NCBI GenBank assembly: GCA_029783825.1
Contig: JAREIK010018633.1
Coordinates: 1 to 64,000 of the forward strand
Source of the DNA: Sapria himalayana
Taxonomy: Eukaryota; Streptophyta; Magnoliopsida; Malpighiales; Rafflesiaceae
Length of the DNA stretch: 64,000 nt
Direction: 5' to 3'
Part shown: positions 25,573 through 36,789 of the stretch, piece after piece
Layout of the letters: the number at the start of each line of letters is the position of its first letter
Numbering within the stretch: the stretch's first letter is position 1
Translations under genes and position numbers: made by a program
Notes under the pieces: model-generated
The model's input: the letters and a program-made list of their open reading frames with translations, nothing else
The model's database searches: none
What the model was told of the DNA's origin: nothing

Positions 25573-26611
25573 ACTATAAATAATTGTTTTTGATTATGTG
25601 TATACCTATAAAATATTATACATAACTATATTTAAAAATATAATTAACAACATATATTTAATATACATTTTTATATATTAGCATATAAAAATATATTTTA
25701 CCATATATATACCTATAGATAACTATATGTATTCATATTTATAATTACATAAACAATTATATATACCTACATATATAAATATAAGTATAACTATATGCAT
25801 AACTATATGTATAACCACATGTAACTATATTTATAATTACATGTATAATAACATATAACATTATATTTAACTATATGTGTATAACTATGTATAAATATTT
25901 ATATAATTATATACAAATATTTGTATAACTATATAACACTTTCCATAATTAAATATATATATATTTATAACTATGTATACATATATGTAAATCTATATAT
26001 TTATTTATAAGTTTATATATTTATGTATAAGTATTTGTATGAATATATTTATATATAACTATATGTTTAAATATATAATAATATTAATAGCTATATATAC
26101 TATATGTATAATAACATACAACTATAAATAATAATATCTTATTATATATATAACTATAAAATCTTTATACATAACTATATTTTAATATATGATTTACATC
26201 TTATATTTAATATACATTTGTATATAGTAGTATATAAAAATGTATTTTACTATATCTATATCTCTAAATAACTATATGTATAAATATATACAATTATATG
26301 AATAAATATATACAATTATATGAATAAATATATATACCTACTTGTAAAAATATAAGTATAACTATATGTGTAACTATATGTATAACCACATATAACTATA
26401 TTTATAATTACATGTATTAAAACATAAAATATTATGTTTAATTATATGGGTATAACTATATATAAATATTTGTAAAACTAAATAAAATTTTATATAATTA
26501 AATAGAACTATATTTTTAACTTTTTATACATATATGTATACATATATGTAAATCTATATATTTGTTTTTAACATTGTATATTTTTATGTATAACTAAATA
26601 TAACTACTCGT

Positions 26612-26646
<35 letters not shown>

Positions 26647-27270
26647 ACTAAATGTTTAATGATATATAAATTTTTATAACTATTTATATTATATGTATAA
26701 TAACATATAACTATAAATAAGTCTATCTTACTATATATATAACTATAAAAACATTATACATAACTATATTTAAATATATAATTAAAAACATATATTTAAT
26801 ATACTTTTTTATATATCAATATAAAAAAATTATTTTAGTATATCCTTACCTATACATAACTATGTGTATAAATATATGAAATTAAATGAAAAAAAATATT
26901 TACATGCATGTATAAATATAAGTTTAACTATTCGTGTAACTATATGTATAACCACATGTAACTATATATATAATTTTATATATATATATATATAAACAGA
27001 CAACATAATGTTTAACTATATGTGTATAACTATATATAAATATTTGTATAACTATATAAAACTCTATATAAATAAATATAACTTTGTTTTTAATTATGTA
27101 TGCATATATGTATACATATATGTAATTCTATATAATTGTTTATAACTTTGTATACATTTATTTATACTTACTTATAACTACTTGTATGCATATATCTATA
27201 TATAATTATATGTTTAACTATATGTAACTATTTATAATTACATTTACTATGTGTATCCTAACATATAATT

Positions 27271-27543
27271 ATATATGGGATAATACTAATTTGTTGCACT
27301 AACTTGAAATTAAATGGCTAAATATATAATATCAATAATATGTAAGCACATAGCATGAGAGTGTCCGTTGATTAGGCTCATATATGGTATAATACAAATA
27401 TGGGTCGCACTCTTACCTAATCCCAGCCTTTGGGCCTCAGGCTCAATATATGAACTTATATAACAAAAAATGTAATATTTGATAGGTTTGTACCAAAGAA
27501 ATTTTATTTTCTTTTATATAATTCTTCATTCTAACACAGCACT
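27271..27543. other. Spacer between satellite and CT tract
   Basis: About 270 bp of mixed sequence with a short GC-richer block (about 27,400-27,450, containing cagcctttgggcctcaggct). No gene or known repeat was recognised. It lies directly upstream of the polypyrimidine tract that replaces the transposase N-terminus. Confidence 0.4.
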
Positions 27544-27850
27544 CTCTATGTGTCTCTCTCTCCCTCTCTAATTCTTTCTGTCACTCTCTTTCTCTTTTTC
27601 TTTATGTTTTACTCTCTCTCTCTCTCTTGTTATTTTCATTCTCGCTCTCCTTTCTTGCTTGTTATCTCTCTCCCTCCCTCCCTCCCTCCCTCTCTCCTCT
27701 CTCTCTCTCTCCCTTTCACCATTTCTCTCCCCCCTCTCTCCCTCCTCTCCCTCCTCTCTCCCTCTCCCCTTTGTCTCTTTCCCCCCATCTCTCCATTTCT
27801 CTTCCCCTCTCTCTCTCTTCTCACCTTCTTTCTCTCTCTCTCTCTCCCCC
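27544..27850 (+). repeat. CT-rich polypyrimidine tract fused to the transposase
   Basis: About 300 bp of almost pure C and T (ctctct, ccctccctcc) give overlapping Ser/Leu/Pro frames on + and Arg/Glu/Gly frames on -. These are low complexity and not genes. The tract ends exactly where transposase homology starts: the frame passes from Ser-Leu-Pro repeats into LSGWSSMG. The N-terminal part of the TNP2-type protein is absent upstream. Confidence 0.85.
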
Positions 27851-30260
27851 CTCTATCTGGTTGGAGTTCTATGGGATGATTCGCATGCCCGTATTGCATG
27901 ACAAATTTTGATGTATTTACTCTCAAATTTAGTCATAAACAGTCATGGTTTCATAACCATCGTAAGGTTCTACCTACGAATCATTCATTTTGAATAAATA
28001 GAACTTTTTTTCGAAATAATAAATTTGTGATGTTAGTTGCACCAGCAGTTCGTTCAAGAGATGATATTATGACAGAGATTCATAGTTTTGGTTTGAAGAA
28101 ATTAATTTAAAAGGATGCTACTGGAAGTAATGGACCAATAGGCAAAATATTTGGCTGGAGGATATGTAGTATATTTTGGGACTTGCCCTATTGGAAGTCC
28201 AATTTAATTCGTCATAACTTATATGTAATGCATATTGAAAAAATTGTTTTTGACAATGTTTTCAACACTATCCTTAATGTATACGGAAAAACAAAAGACA
28301 CTTTAAAATCAAGACAAGAGCTAAATGATTACTGTCGGCATCCTTAATTGAAACTGAATGAGGCACCAAGAAAATTCACTAAAGCTTGCTACACACTTGA
28401 TAAGAAAGAAAGACAGATATTCGGTCAATGGGTTAAAAATTTTAAATTCCCCGATGGATATGTGTCAAATATGGGTAAATGCATGGATATGAAGAATCTT
28501 AAGTTATTTGAAATGAAAAGTTATGATTGTCAAGTATTTATGCAGCGATTAATTCCAATTGCATTCCGTGAATTACTTCCTCTAAGTGTTTGAAAGATCC
28601 TTACAAAATTTAGTTTATTTTTTAAATAGCCAATTGCAGCCACAATCAAAATAGATGACATGGTGAGGCTGAAGAATGATATTCCACTTATTATTTATAA
28701 GCTTGAACAGATATTCCTACTGAGTATTTTTGACTCAATGGAGCATTTTCCAGTCCATTTGACATATTAAGCAAGGATGGCAGGGCTAGTGCAATTCAGG
28801 TGGATGTATCCTTTTGAGAGGTAAATATATATAATTTGCTATGTTTTATTATTTTGTACATAAAATTATATTGTAATTTAATATAATTAAAACCTAACAT
28901 TGTGGTCGTAGGTATCTTCGTAAGTTGAAATTGAATGTTAGAAACAAGGAAAAAGTTGAAGGTTCAATTTGTAATGCATATTTAGTAAAAAAAGCATCAT
29001 CATTTTGTTCTTATTATTTTGAGGATCATGTCAATACAAAGAATAGAAATGTGCTACAGAATGATGAAGGTCATTTGATGGCATAAGATGATTCCGTGGA
29101 CAAACTATCTATCTTCAAGTACTCTGAAAAGTATTTGGAAGAGCAATGAAAAGATGTATGACAGATGAAGTGTACAAAGCAACCAAGAGCATTGTTTTAC
29201 TTACTTGTGTGGAGGTTGCACCATATAATGAGTATGTATACCCAAAATGGTTACAGGTTTAATGATAATTTAATTTTATCTTTTAAAGGAATTATTAAAA
29301 ATTGATATACATTTTTATTTATCTGTTTATATTTGTGCAGTATTTATGTTGAGTAGTTAAAATATAGGGAACCAGCAATATACAGTAATGGTGTCGATTA
29401 TATGCTAGAAACTGAATTTATGAATTAGTTAAAAAATTATGTGAGAATTATTAAGTTTTAAATTTATGATTTATTTAATTTATTAGTATCTTTTATTTGT
29501 TAATATCATTTTTTAATTAATGTCACAGGTAATTGATCCTTCAAATGGAGATTCAAAAATTTTAATTCTGAATCTAAGTAAAGTCCCATTTAGATATGTG
29601 ACAACCTATCCTGGATATTTTGTTAATGAATATAAATTTCATACAATCGGGCATTGTTCTTCTAAAACAATAATAAATAGTGGTGTATGCATTTAAAGCT
29701 CAAGTTATAGTGTAGATGAGATTGATTATTATGGTTAACTTAAAGAAGTTATTGAGTTGGAGTATCCTGGACTCGAAAATAACAAGATTGTATTATTTAA
29801 GTGCGAGTGGTTTGATCCTACACGAAATGTGGCCACAAAGATTCATTCGGATTATAAGCTAGTGGATGTTAACCATAAACGCATATATAATCGATATGAG
29901 CTATTTATTATGATAGTTCAAGCCACTCTAGTATATTATTGTACATATCCGAGTTTATCTCATGATAATATAGATTGGTGGGAGATTTCTAAATTCAGAG
30001 CATGATCAAAATTTGAAGTACCAACATCGTAACAAAGAAGTGTAGACTTAGATATTGTACGGGCATTCTAGGAAGATGACATAAATAATATTGGGCCTGT
30101 GAATGTAGATGAAGATCCATAAAGTTTATGTGACTCAAATGGTGGCATAATAGAAACTTTAGATGATTAATTTCTATCTAAAGATGACTTCGAACTTCTA
30201 TCAGAATCAGGCGAAATATCAGAATGTCAATGGAAGATGACAGTGATGCTGATAATTAAA
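27851..30260 (+). pseudogene. TNP2-type CACTA transposase, N-truncated and decayed
   Basis: In family order I see LSGWSSMG..FACPYCM and FLP-like HNHRKVLPTNHSF (27,851-27,990), then LPYWKSNLIRHNLYVMHIEK (about 28,181-28,240) of the Transposase_21 family, where other members have RHNLDVMHIEKN. KFPDGYVSNMGKC and KSYDCQVFMQRLIPIAFREL (28,445-28,580) follow. The DUF4218-like part has LEQIF, FPVHL and QFRWMYPFER (28,700-28,820). An intron with GT-AG ends fits at 28,821-28,911, and others are likely near 29,260-29,340 and 29,455-29,529. The DUF4216-like part has EYPGLENNKIVLFKCEWFD, LVDVNHKRIYNRYE and VYYCTYPS (29,755-29,990). Premature stops occur in nearly every exon, and sequence N-terminal of LSGW, which carries much of the catalytic domain, is missing. 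It is a dead transposase. Confidence 0.88.
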
Positions 30261-30379
30261 TTATTATAATTTTATTATAATATTAAACTATCAAAGACTT
30301 TTTATATTTTGTTTAAATCTAATGGTGTGTTTTATTCTAAAATTTATGCTTGTTCATCATATCTCTATGTTTTGTTCTA

Positions 30380-32390
30380 TGTTTTATTTTGTACAGCAGA
30401 CGGTGCCTAAAGGATGTGGTCATGGTGCAGGTGGACGTAGACACAGAAATGAACCAAATTCATCTAGTATGTTACATCATGTTGCAGAATCAGTACCATC
30501 TCATAGCCACCATATCTAGACTTTAACATTATAATCACCATCTTCATTTCTATCACCATGACCATCATTGAGACCTCTATTATCCCCTTTATCAGATGTA
30601 AGCCCACCACCCATTGTGCTTCCTACACACACTTTTGATCCATCTCTATCTTCTACACAATATTTTACACTGATAGTTCCCCCATTTACAAAACCAACTA
30701 TATTATCAAATGTTGTGTCTTCCTCTATAGTCAATGGAAAGTTAGAAATTTAGATTGTGGATGGGAGGTAAAAGAAATATGCAAAAATAACTTGAAAAAA
30801 AATTTTGATGTTATAGTTAGTGGTTTTTTTATATTGTTATGATTTGCTTGTTTTGATTGGTATTTATTTATTTGTAGAGTTTTATTTCATCTCACAAGTG
30901 TTCGACTATAATTACAAAGTCTTTTTAAAAAATGGCTGATTCTAAAGCATTCTTCTGGAAGAAAGTTTTTGAATCGACAAAAGAGTCTTATTTTAATGAC
31001 TTTCAGGTAAAAATAATAAAACAACAGCATTGAAAAATAAGTATCTAATTACTTAACTATTATGTTGTTTATTATTAAAGTAGTAAATAATTATGTTCTT
31101 ATTGTTAATATAAATTTTTTTGTTATTTTTCTATATATAGAATTAGTACACATGGAAATCCAAATTTGATGGAAAGATAAAGTCATTATGGGAGATCAAA
31201 GTTGCTCAATGGTATTCTGATTTTGTCGATAAATTGAAGAATATGAAAGAAAGACGTGATTTAATATATGAGGATGACTGGTCTGAGTGGTTTATGTATT
31301 GGGAGGAACTAGATGTGAAGAAAAAATTAGATATTGCCAACAAAAATCGACAAAGTGAGGTAGCTGGACTAAGTACAAGAATTTGTCGACACACAGGAGG
31401 GTCAAATTAAACCATTGAGCAAGCTCGAGATTTAGTACAATTTTAAAATTCTAAACATTTATATATTTAGTGGTTATTTTAATAGTCCAATAAATCAAAT
31501 CTCTGTTTGGTTTTTATTAATTTTGTTAAATTTTTTGATAACTTGTTTTTTTTTGACTTAATAAATATATATTCTAGGGTGGAAAATTGGGTAGACATCC
31601 AAATTTTTGAGATTTTCAGGAAGATGCATGTGAAAAAAGTGGATTATTAGTTTGTTGACAACAAGTCTCAGATGACTATGGTAAGAATTTGTTATATTAA
31701 TTAGATTTTATAATACTACAGTACATTTTGAAAATTGTTTGGAATGCAAAATATTTATTTTATTTTTCGTATATTTATAATAGTTTTTTTCTTTATTTTA
31801 TATCTGGACCTAATAGAAAAACGTGTAATAGCTGCTCATCAATAAGTTGAGGGTTCTTTGGATATTCATCCAATTGACTTTGATCCTATTTATTTTGAGA
31901 CTATAGGAGGTCGAAAGTAGTAATGAGTGTTCGGAATTGGCTCTAAGTGAGTGGCATTTTGTTGTAGTAGTCGTGCTTCTAATTCATCTGTCTCAGTAAT
32001 GGTGGATGAGGTGTTCAAACAACAACCACTAGAAATAAATGAACGTATTGTAGTCATGGAGACCAAAATGAAAAAGAAGAATGAGCAGATATCTCATTTG
32101 AAAGAAGAAATATATGAAATTAAAGAACAGAAGGATAAGCAAATATATCATTTGAAGAAAGAAATATATGAAATTAAAGAATAAAAAGATGAGCAGTGTA
32201 CTAATTTGATGGAATAAATGCAAGAAATTAAAGAAATGAATGATGAGATGAAAAAATTAAGAATTTAATACAACAGCAGATGTCCTATATGGAGTCATAA
32301 TTAGTGGCATTGGCGCAATAGATAGCATTCCGAGATCCAGCTACGAAACCTCACAGGAGAGGCTAGCATTCCATACAAATTCTGAGGATT
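30380..32390 (+). pseudogene. Second CACTA transposase gene (Ptta/En/Spm, TNPA-like), decayed
   Basis: The start is a Gly/Arg- then Ser/Pro-rich segment (about 30,395-30,760, with KGCGHGAGGRRHR). A spliced middle follows (about 30,880-31,005 and 31,143-31,440) with the plant Ptta/En/Spm transposase pattern: W..KFDGKIKSLWEIKVAQW, SEWFMYWEEL, NKNRQSEVAG and HTGGSN. The next exon (about 31,577-31,680) has LGRHP, EIFRKMHVKK and FVDNKS. The C-terminus (31,966-32,270) is a coiled coil built from about three copies of a 54-bp unit (EIYEIKE repeated). In En/Spm this kind of protein binds subterminal repeats and helps the TNP2/TNPD product cut. Stops and frameshifts interrupt each part. Confidence 0.8.
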
Positions 32391-32736
32391 ATTTCGTATG
32401 AGAATTATTTCTGAACTGTTATTTATTTTTGTCTGTGTAGCAAATAATTATAATAATTTTTTGCATGTTTCAATTTTTTTTAATTCTAGTTTTATTCTTT
32501 GCTTTTCTGATTAAAATAATTATGAATCTTTGTAGGACATATTATGTGAGACACGATAAAAAATTCTGATTCAGAGCATTCAGACATTACCATGGTCCTT
32601 CCAATGCATGGGACCCATATTTACTGATTTTAGCTTTATCAAAAGGAGGGCTAGCTTATTTAATCTTTATTATTTCTAAAATATTTTATTTTTGCAGTCT
32701 CTCTCTAAACATAATTGATAGACATTTTTTGGATTT
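32391..32736 (+). other. 3' tail of the CACTA transposase region
   Basis: Non-coding, AT-rich sequence that aligns base by base with the reverse complement of about 12,410-12,790 in the outer element. It contains an intron- or UTR-like stretch around 32,400-32,600. No open frame is notable. Confidence 0.6.
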
Positions 32737-32873
32737 TTGTTGAAGTTGTATGACAATCAACTTTATTTTGTGTTTGTTCATCTCTATAATAATTATTTTT
32801 ATATATCTGTGAATATATTTTTGTGTCTCCGAATTTTTTGGGTAGAGTTTTAGCCTATTATAGATAAGTAAAA

Positions 32874-33471
32874 GCCTATTTTCAATAGTGGTAGCAGTGG
32901 TAGCGGCGGACGTGGTGGCGGCGGCAGTAATAGTTGTAGTCACGACAGTGGCGGTGGCAGCAGTGGCAACGGCAGTAAGGGACGTAGTGGCAGTGGCTGC
33001 AGCAGCAGCAGTGGTAGCGGCAGCAACGGTAGTGGCGATAGTGGTAGCAGTGGCGGTAATGGCGGTAAGAGCCATAGTGGTAGAAGCGGAGGCAGCCACG
33101 ACATAATCGGCAGTGGTGGTAGAAAAGGCAAAGGCGGCATCAGCAGCAGCAGCGGTCGCTCTGGTAGCAGCGACACCGGTGGCAGCAATGGCAGCAATGA
33201 CATTATTGTAGTGACGTCAGCAGCGGCATTAGCGATAGTGATGGCTGCGGCGACAGCGGCAGCAGCGGAGGTAGCGACATCAGCGGAGGCTACAGTGGCA
33301 TCAATGACAGTAGTGGCAGCAGAGGCAGAGGCGGCATCAGTGGCAGCGGCGTCAGTAGTGGTAGCACCAGCGGGAGCACCAGCAACGGCAACAAATGTGG
33401 TATATACGTACGTATATATTCACTATATACGTACGTATAATACTATAGTATTTTATATACATATATACTGA
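32874..33471 (+). other. Open Gly/Ser-rich then Ala-rich frame, no start codon
   Basis: After the stop near 32,871 one frame stays open for about 195 codons: first Gly/Ser-rich (GSSGSGGRGGGGSN and similar), then Ala/Val-rich (AAATAAAAEVATSAEA), ending in Tyr-rich repeat translation. There is no ATG in the Gly/Ser part; a frame from ATG exists only in the Ala-rich half (33,211-33,471). The cause is a GGC/AGT/GCA trinucleotide tract, which stays open in several frames on both strands, so coding is not shown. It is far more GC-rich than anything nearby. Confidence 0.4.
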
Positions 33472-34160
33472 GTATATATGTACTCAGTATATATGTACAT
33501 ATAATACTGTAGTTTATATGTACATATAACGTAGTAATATATGTATGAATGAAATGCTAGTATATATGTACATATTTACTATAGTAATATATATTTATCA
33601 AAAGATACCTTTTTATTTATTTATTTTGATTTGATTGAGTGGATTAAATTTCTTACAGATATGGTACTGCATTGTTTCTCATACGAAGCTTGTAGAAGTG
33701 AAAAAATTTTTTAACAGACATGATACACCGTGACTCGGACGGCCTTTTCACAACAGACAGTTGGTGATCAGAAGAGCTGAGGGAGAGAAAATAACGTCAA
33801 TGCATGGATATATTATACTTTATGCACTGTCGGTTGATATATTGATTAATAAGATGTAACATAATTTTGTTATTTTTTTTGTTTAAGTTATGTAAAATAT
33901 TGTATTAGAATAAGTTATTAAATGAATTTTTTTTGTTAATTAAAAATTATCATTTATAGTTTATGTTTTTATTTAATTTAATATAAAAATATTAAATTAT
34001 TTAATTAAATTTTTGTTGAAGTTTCATGACAATCAACTTTAATTTGTGTTTGTTCATGTATATAATAACTATTTTTATATATCTATGAATATGTTTGTGT
34101 GTCCTCAAAATTTTTGGGTAGAGTTTTAGTCTATTATAGGTATGTAAAAGCCTTTGCGGG

Positions 34161-34525
34161 GCCTCCATGGTGCTGGTAACAACACTTTATATTCTAAAGC
34201 AGTGAGATGAACCAAAAAAAGTAATTCCACCCAAATGCAGGTTTGTACTGTACAATCATATTTTGTGCAGATATGCGTCGTTGCAGTTTAGATCCGTGAC
34301 TGCTTGTTATCAGTTATTGGTTTGTAAATGTATTATGTTATGGTCCATGTTCATGTGTACCAATATCCTCTATCTACGAGGAGTACCAGAAGAAAAAGAA
34401 CAAGAAATGATGAACATGCATGAGAGAGCTATATGCTTGTTTTCTAAGTCCTTTATTATTTTCTTCTTGTCTTTGATGGCATGCGTTATGCATTAAAGTA
34501 CAAGTATGTGTGTCATCTAAGGCTA
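34161..34525 (+). other. Unique insert in the second 3' unit, unassigned
   Basis: This is mixed sequence absent from the first unit, with a 77-codon open frame (34,263-34,496) that I do not recognise. It contains a stretch encoding GVPEEKEQEMMNMHER, which looks less repetitive than its surroundings. It could be a captured host fragment or ancestral CACTA sequence lost from unit 1. Confidence 0.35.
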
Positions 34526-34870
34526 TGTGATTATATATACGTACTTATAATACTACAGTATATATGTACATATATACTAGGTATAAATATACGTATATAC
34601 TGAGTTTTATATTTACGTATATACTGAGTAAATAAGTACGTATATACCGAGTATATACGTTCGTATATACTGAGTATATTTTTACGTATATACTCAGTAT
34701 ATACGTACTTATGTACTATAGTATATACTTATGTATATACTCGGTATATACGTACTTATATACTATAGTACATATGAACGTATATACTTGGTATATATGT
34801 ACTTTAATTCTGTAGTATATACATACGTATATACTGAGTATATACATATGTGGGTGCATATATTTATTTT
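34526..34870. repeat. Palindromic TATACGTA / TACTGAGTA array
   Basis: About a dozen imperfect repeats of roughly 20-30 bp are built on gtatatactgagtatatac with CGTA or GTAC centres, so each unit is nearly its own reverse complement. The same motif family occurs at 33,400-33,600 and 35,855-36,060, next to the two trinucleotide tracts. No gene is visible. Confidence 0.75.
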
Positions 34871-35340
34871 TAGACATGTATATATTGTCATACGTACATA
34901 CCTATTTAAACACATACACACTTTTGAATATATAATTTCTCAGGTTGGTTTGGTCATTATCTTGCATTGCTCACTAAAGTAGGTAATAAAAGTAATAAAT
35001 ATTAGATTTTTCTTAAAGATGTGAGATGATATTTCTTGTTGAGGCCAGCCAGGCAAATATAAGTTGGAAATAAAAATCTTAGTAATTGCATTGTATCCAA
35101 TTATCACATTGTACAAAGCGAACGTATAAATAAATAAGTTTTGTTGCTCTAGATTCTGCAATGATTTGTTCTAATTGTACTAGGTCTTAGAATGATGTTG
35201 ATGATGATGCTCATGTAGTGTCGTGTAATTCTGGTCCAGGAGGAATATCGGGTCCTATTTCAGTAGAAGCAGCTCTCCACCTCATCATAAACTAGCTCAA
35301 TCTCAAGTTCAACTATCGAGGATCATCGCCCACCAAGCTT
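34871..35340 (+). other. Unassigned mixed sequence upstream of the second trinucleotide tract
   Basis: About 470 bp without strong repeats. Short frames only (73 codons on - at 34,940-35,161). No family was recognised. It belongs to the part of the 3' region present in unit 2 only. Confidence 0.35.
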
Positions 35341-35344
35341 TTAT

Positions 35345-35933
35345 TATCATCAGCAGTAGTAGTGGTAGCGGTAGCGGCGGTGGCAGTGGCAATGATGGCA
35401 GAGGCGGAAAAAGCAGCAGTGGTGGCAGCAACGGCAGCAACGGGGGCAATGACGGCAGCAGTAGTGGCAGTGACGGCAGCAGTAGTGGCAGTAGTGACAA
35501 TTGCTGTGCAGTGGCCGAAGCTACAGCTGGGGCAACACCGGCAGCATCTGAGGCAGTGGTAAAACCGGCAGAAGTTGCAGCACCGGCAGTGGCAGAAACA
35601 TTGGCAGTGGCAGAAACATTGGCAGCGGCAGCAGCACCGACAGCGGTGGCAGCACCTGCAGTAGCGGAAGCAGCAGCTGTAGCGGCAGCACCAACATCAG
35701 CGGCAGCAGTGGCAGTGGCAGCAGTGGTAGCGGCACCGGTAGTGGCAGCAGCGTTAGCGGCATCGGCAGTGGTAGCGATAGCAATGACAGTAGCAGCAGG
35801 AGCAGTAGCAGCGGCAAGAGTGGCAGTGGTAGCGGGAGTAGTAGCAACAACAAAAAATGTGGTATATATGTACTTATATAGTCAGTATATATGTACATAT
35901 AATACTATAGTATTTTATGTACATATATACTGA
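35345..35933 (+). other. Second trinucleotide tract with Ala-rich open frame
   Basis: The tract is made of GCA/GTG/GGC/AGT triplets. A frame from ATG at 35,511 gives 140 codons of Ala/Val/Thr/Pro-rich protein ending in the same Tyr-rich tail as the first copy (NVVYTYVYIH in copy 1, NVVYMYLYSQ here). An overlapping + frame starts at 35,362, and Leu/Pro-rich frames cover the minus strand. Openness in many frames points to simple-sequence expansion and not to selection. Confidence 0.45.
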
Positions 35934-36384
35934 GTATATATGTACTTAGTATATATGTATGCATAATACTGCAGTTTATATGTACATATACTATAGTAAT
36001 ATATGTACGAGTGAAATGCTAGTATATATGTACATATTTATTGTAGTAATATATATAATAATCAAAACATAGCTTTTTTATTTATTTATTTTGATTTGAT
36101 TGAGTAGTTTGAATTTCTTACATATATGATACAACATTGTTCCCCACACAAAGCTTGTATAAGTAATGAGATTTTTTACTAGACATGACATGTCGTGACT
36201 CGGACAGCTTTGTCGTAGTAGAAAATAGGTGATTAGAGGAGTAGAGGGAGAGAAAGCAACGTCAATGAATGGATAGATTTTACTTTATGCAGTGTCGGTA
36301 GATACATTAATGAATAAGATGTAATAAAATTTTGTTATTTTTTTGTTTTAATAATGCAAAATATTGAATTAGAATATGTTATTA

Positions 36385-36776
36385 TCTAGCTAATTTAGCA
36401 AGGGAAAAATCCCTTTCTAATTTCGCTAGCGATATTTTTATTTTAGCAATGGAATTTTGTCGCTAAACTTATTATCTATGGACTATTTCCGTCACTAATA
36501 ATTAGTGAATATCACTTTGACTTGGGAAATATTTTATTGTTATATCTGTTTAGCGATGGAATATCTCATTTAGCTTGCAAATTTAGCTAGGGAAATTATA
36601 TTTTTTAGCTGGGGATTTTTCGTCGTTAAATTATTATCTAGTGACACTTTCCCTCGCTAAATTTTTGTGAGGAGCACTTCTGATAGGGAACCGATTCATC
36701 TGCAATCCATCGCTATATCCCGTTTAGTGACCGAAAATGCCCATTTAGCTAGGGAATTGTCCCTAGCTATATAAGA
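36385..36776. repeat. 3' subterminal repeats of the inner CACTA
   Basis: Units such as tagctagggaa, tttagcgatgga and cctagctat occur in both orientations, ending just before the terminus at 36,777-36,789. They match the motif family of 16,325-17,215. Confidence 0.8.
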
Positions 36777-36789
36777 TTTTCTTGTAGTG

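Larger units (their letters stand above)
24061..27270. repeat. ~540-bp satellite inside the inner CACTA, opposite orientation to the outer array
   Basis: Blocks such as taactacttataactacttgta, aactatataaaact and atatgtaaatctatatatt recur at about 24.2-24.6, 25.8-26.1, 26.4-26.65 and 27.0-27.25 kb. They are the reverse complement of the monomer at 36.79-39.99 kb. Relative to transposase direction both elements have the array just upstream of the transposase, so the orientation difference only reflects that the elements lie head-on. The array is split by the ARF1 retrocopy at 24.65-25.56 kb. Confidence 0.8.
32737..36370 (+). repeat. Tandem duplication in the 3' part of the inner CACTA
   Basis: Unit 1 (32,737-33,960) consists of a transposase 3' block (32,737-32,880), a GC-rich trinucleotide tract (32,886-33,400), TATAC/GTATA palindromic sequence (33,400-33,600) and a block starting tttttatttatttattttg (33,609-33,960). 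Unit 2 (33,990-36,370) repeats all four in order (33,990-34,160; 35,345-35,850; 35,855-36,060; 36,074-36,360) with an extra ~1.18 kb between the first two. Either unit 2 gained an insertion or unit 1 lost it. The outer element has only the first block, at its left end. Confidence 0.8.
16313..36789 (+). mobile_element. Inner CACTA (En/Spm) transposon, 20.5 kb, nested
   Basis: The left end is gctacaagaaaa (16313-16324) and the right end ttttcttgtagtg (36777-36789). These are inverted versions of the plant CACTA terminus CACTACAAGAAAA, with the first bases of the left end damaged. AAG at 16310-16312 and 36790-36792 fits the 3-bp target duplication of this superfamily. The interior holds subterminal repeats at both ends, two satellite arrays, an ARF1 retrocopy, decayed TNP2 and Ptta/En/Spm transposase genes and a duplicated 3' segment. 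The transposase lacks its N-terminal part and has many stops, so the element is not autonomous. Length is within the range of large plant CACTA elements. Confidence 0.88.

Noticed and set aside
27636..27926. Overlapping Ser/Leu/Pro (+) and Arg/Glu/Gly (-) frames of 80-109 codons
   Set aside because: They are translations of a CT-rich simple tract, open on both strands, with no family features until the transposase block begins at 27,851.
32686..33203. Minus-strand Thr/Ala- and Leu/Pro-rich frames over the trinucleotide tract
   Set aside because: Openness follows from the triplet repeat. The non-repeat half of the 137-codon frame (its KSKKCLSIMF end) is the reverse of the transposase 3' tail.
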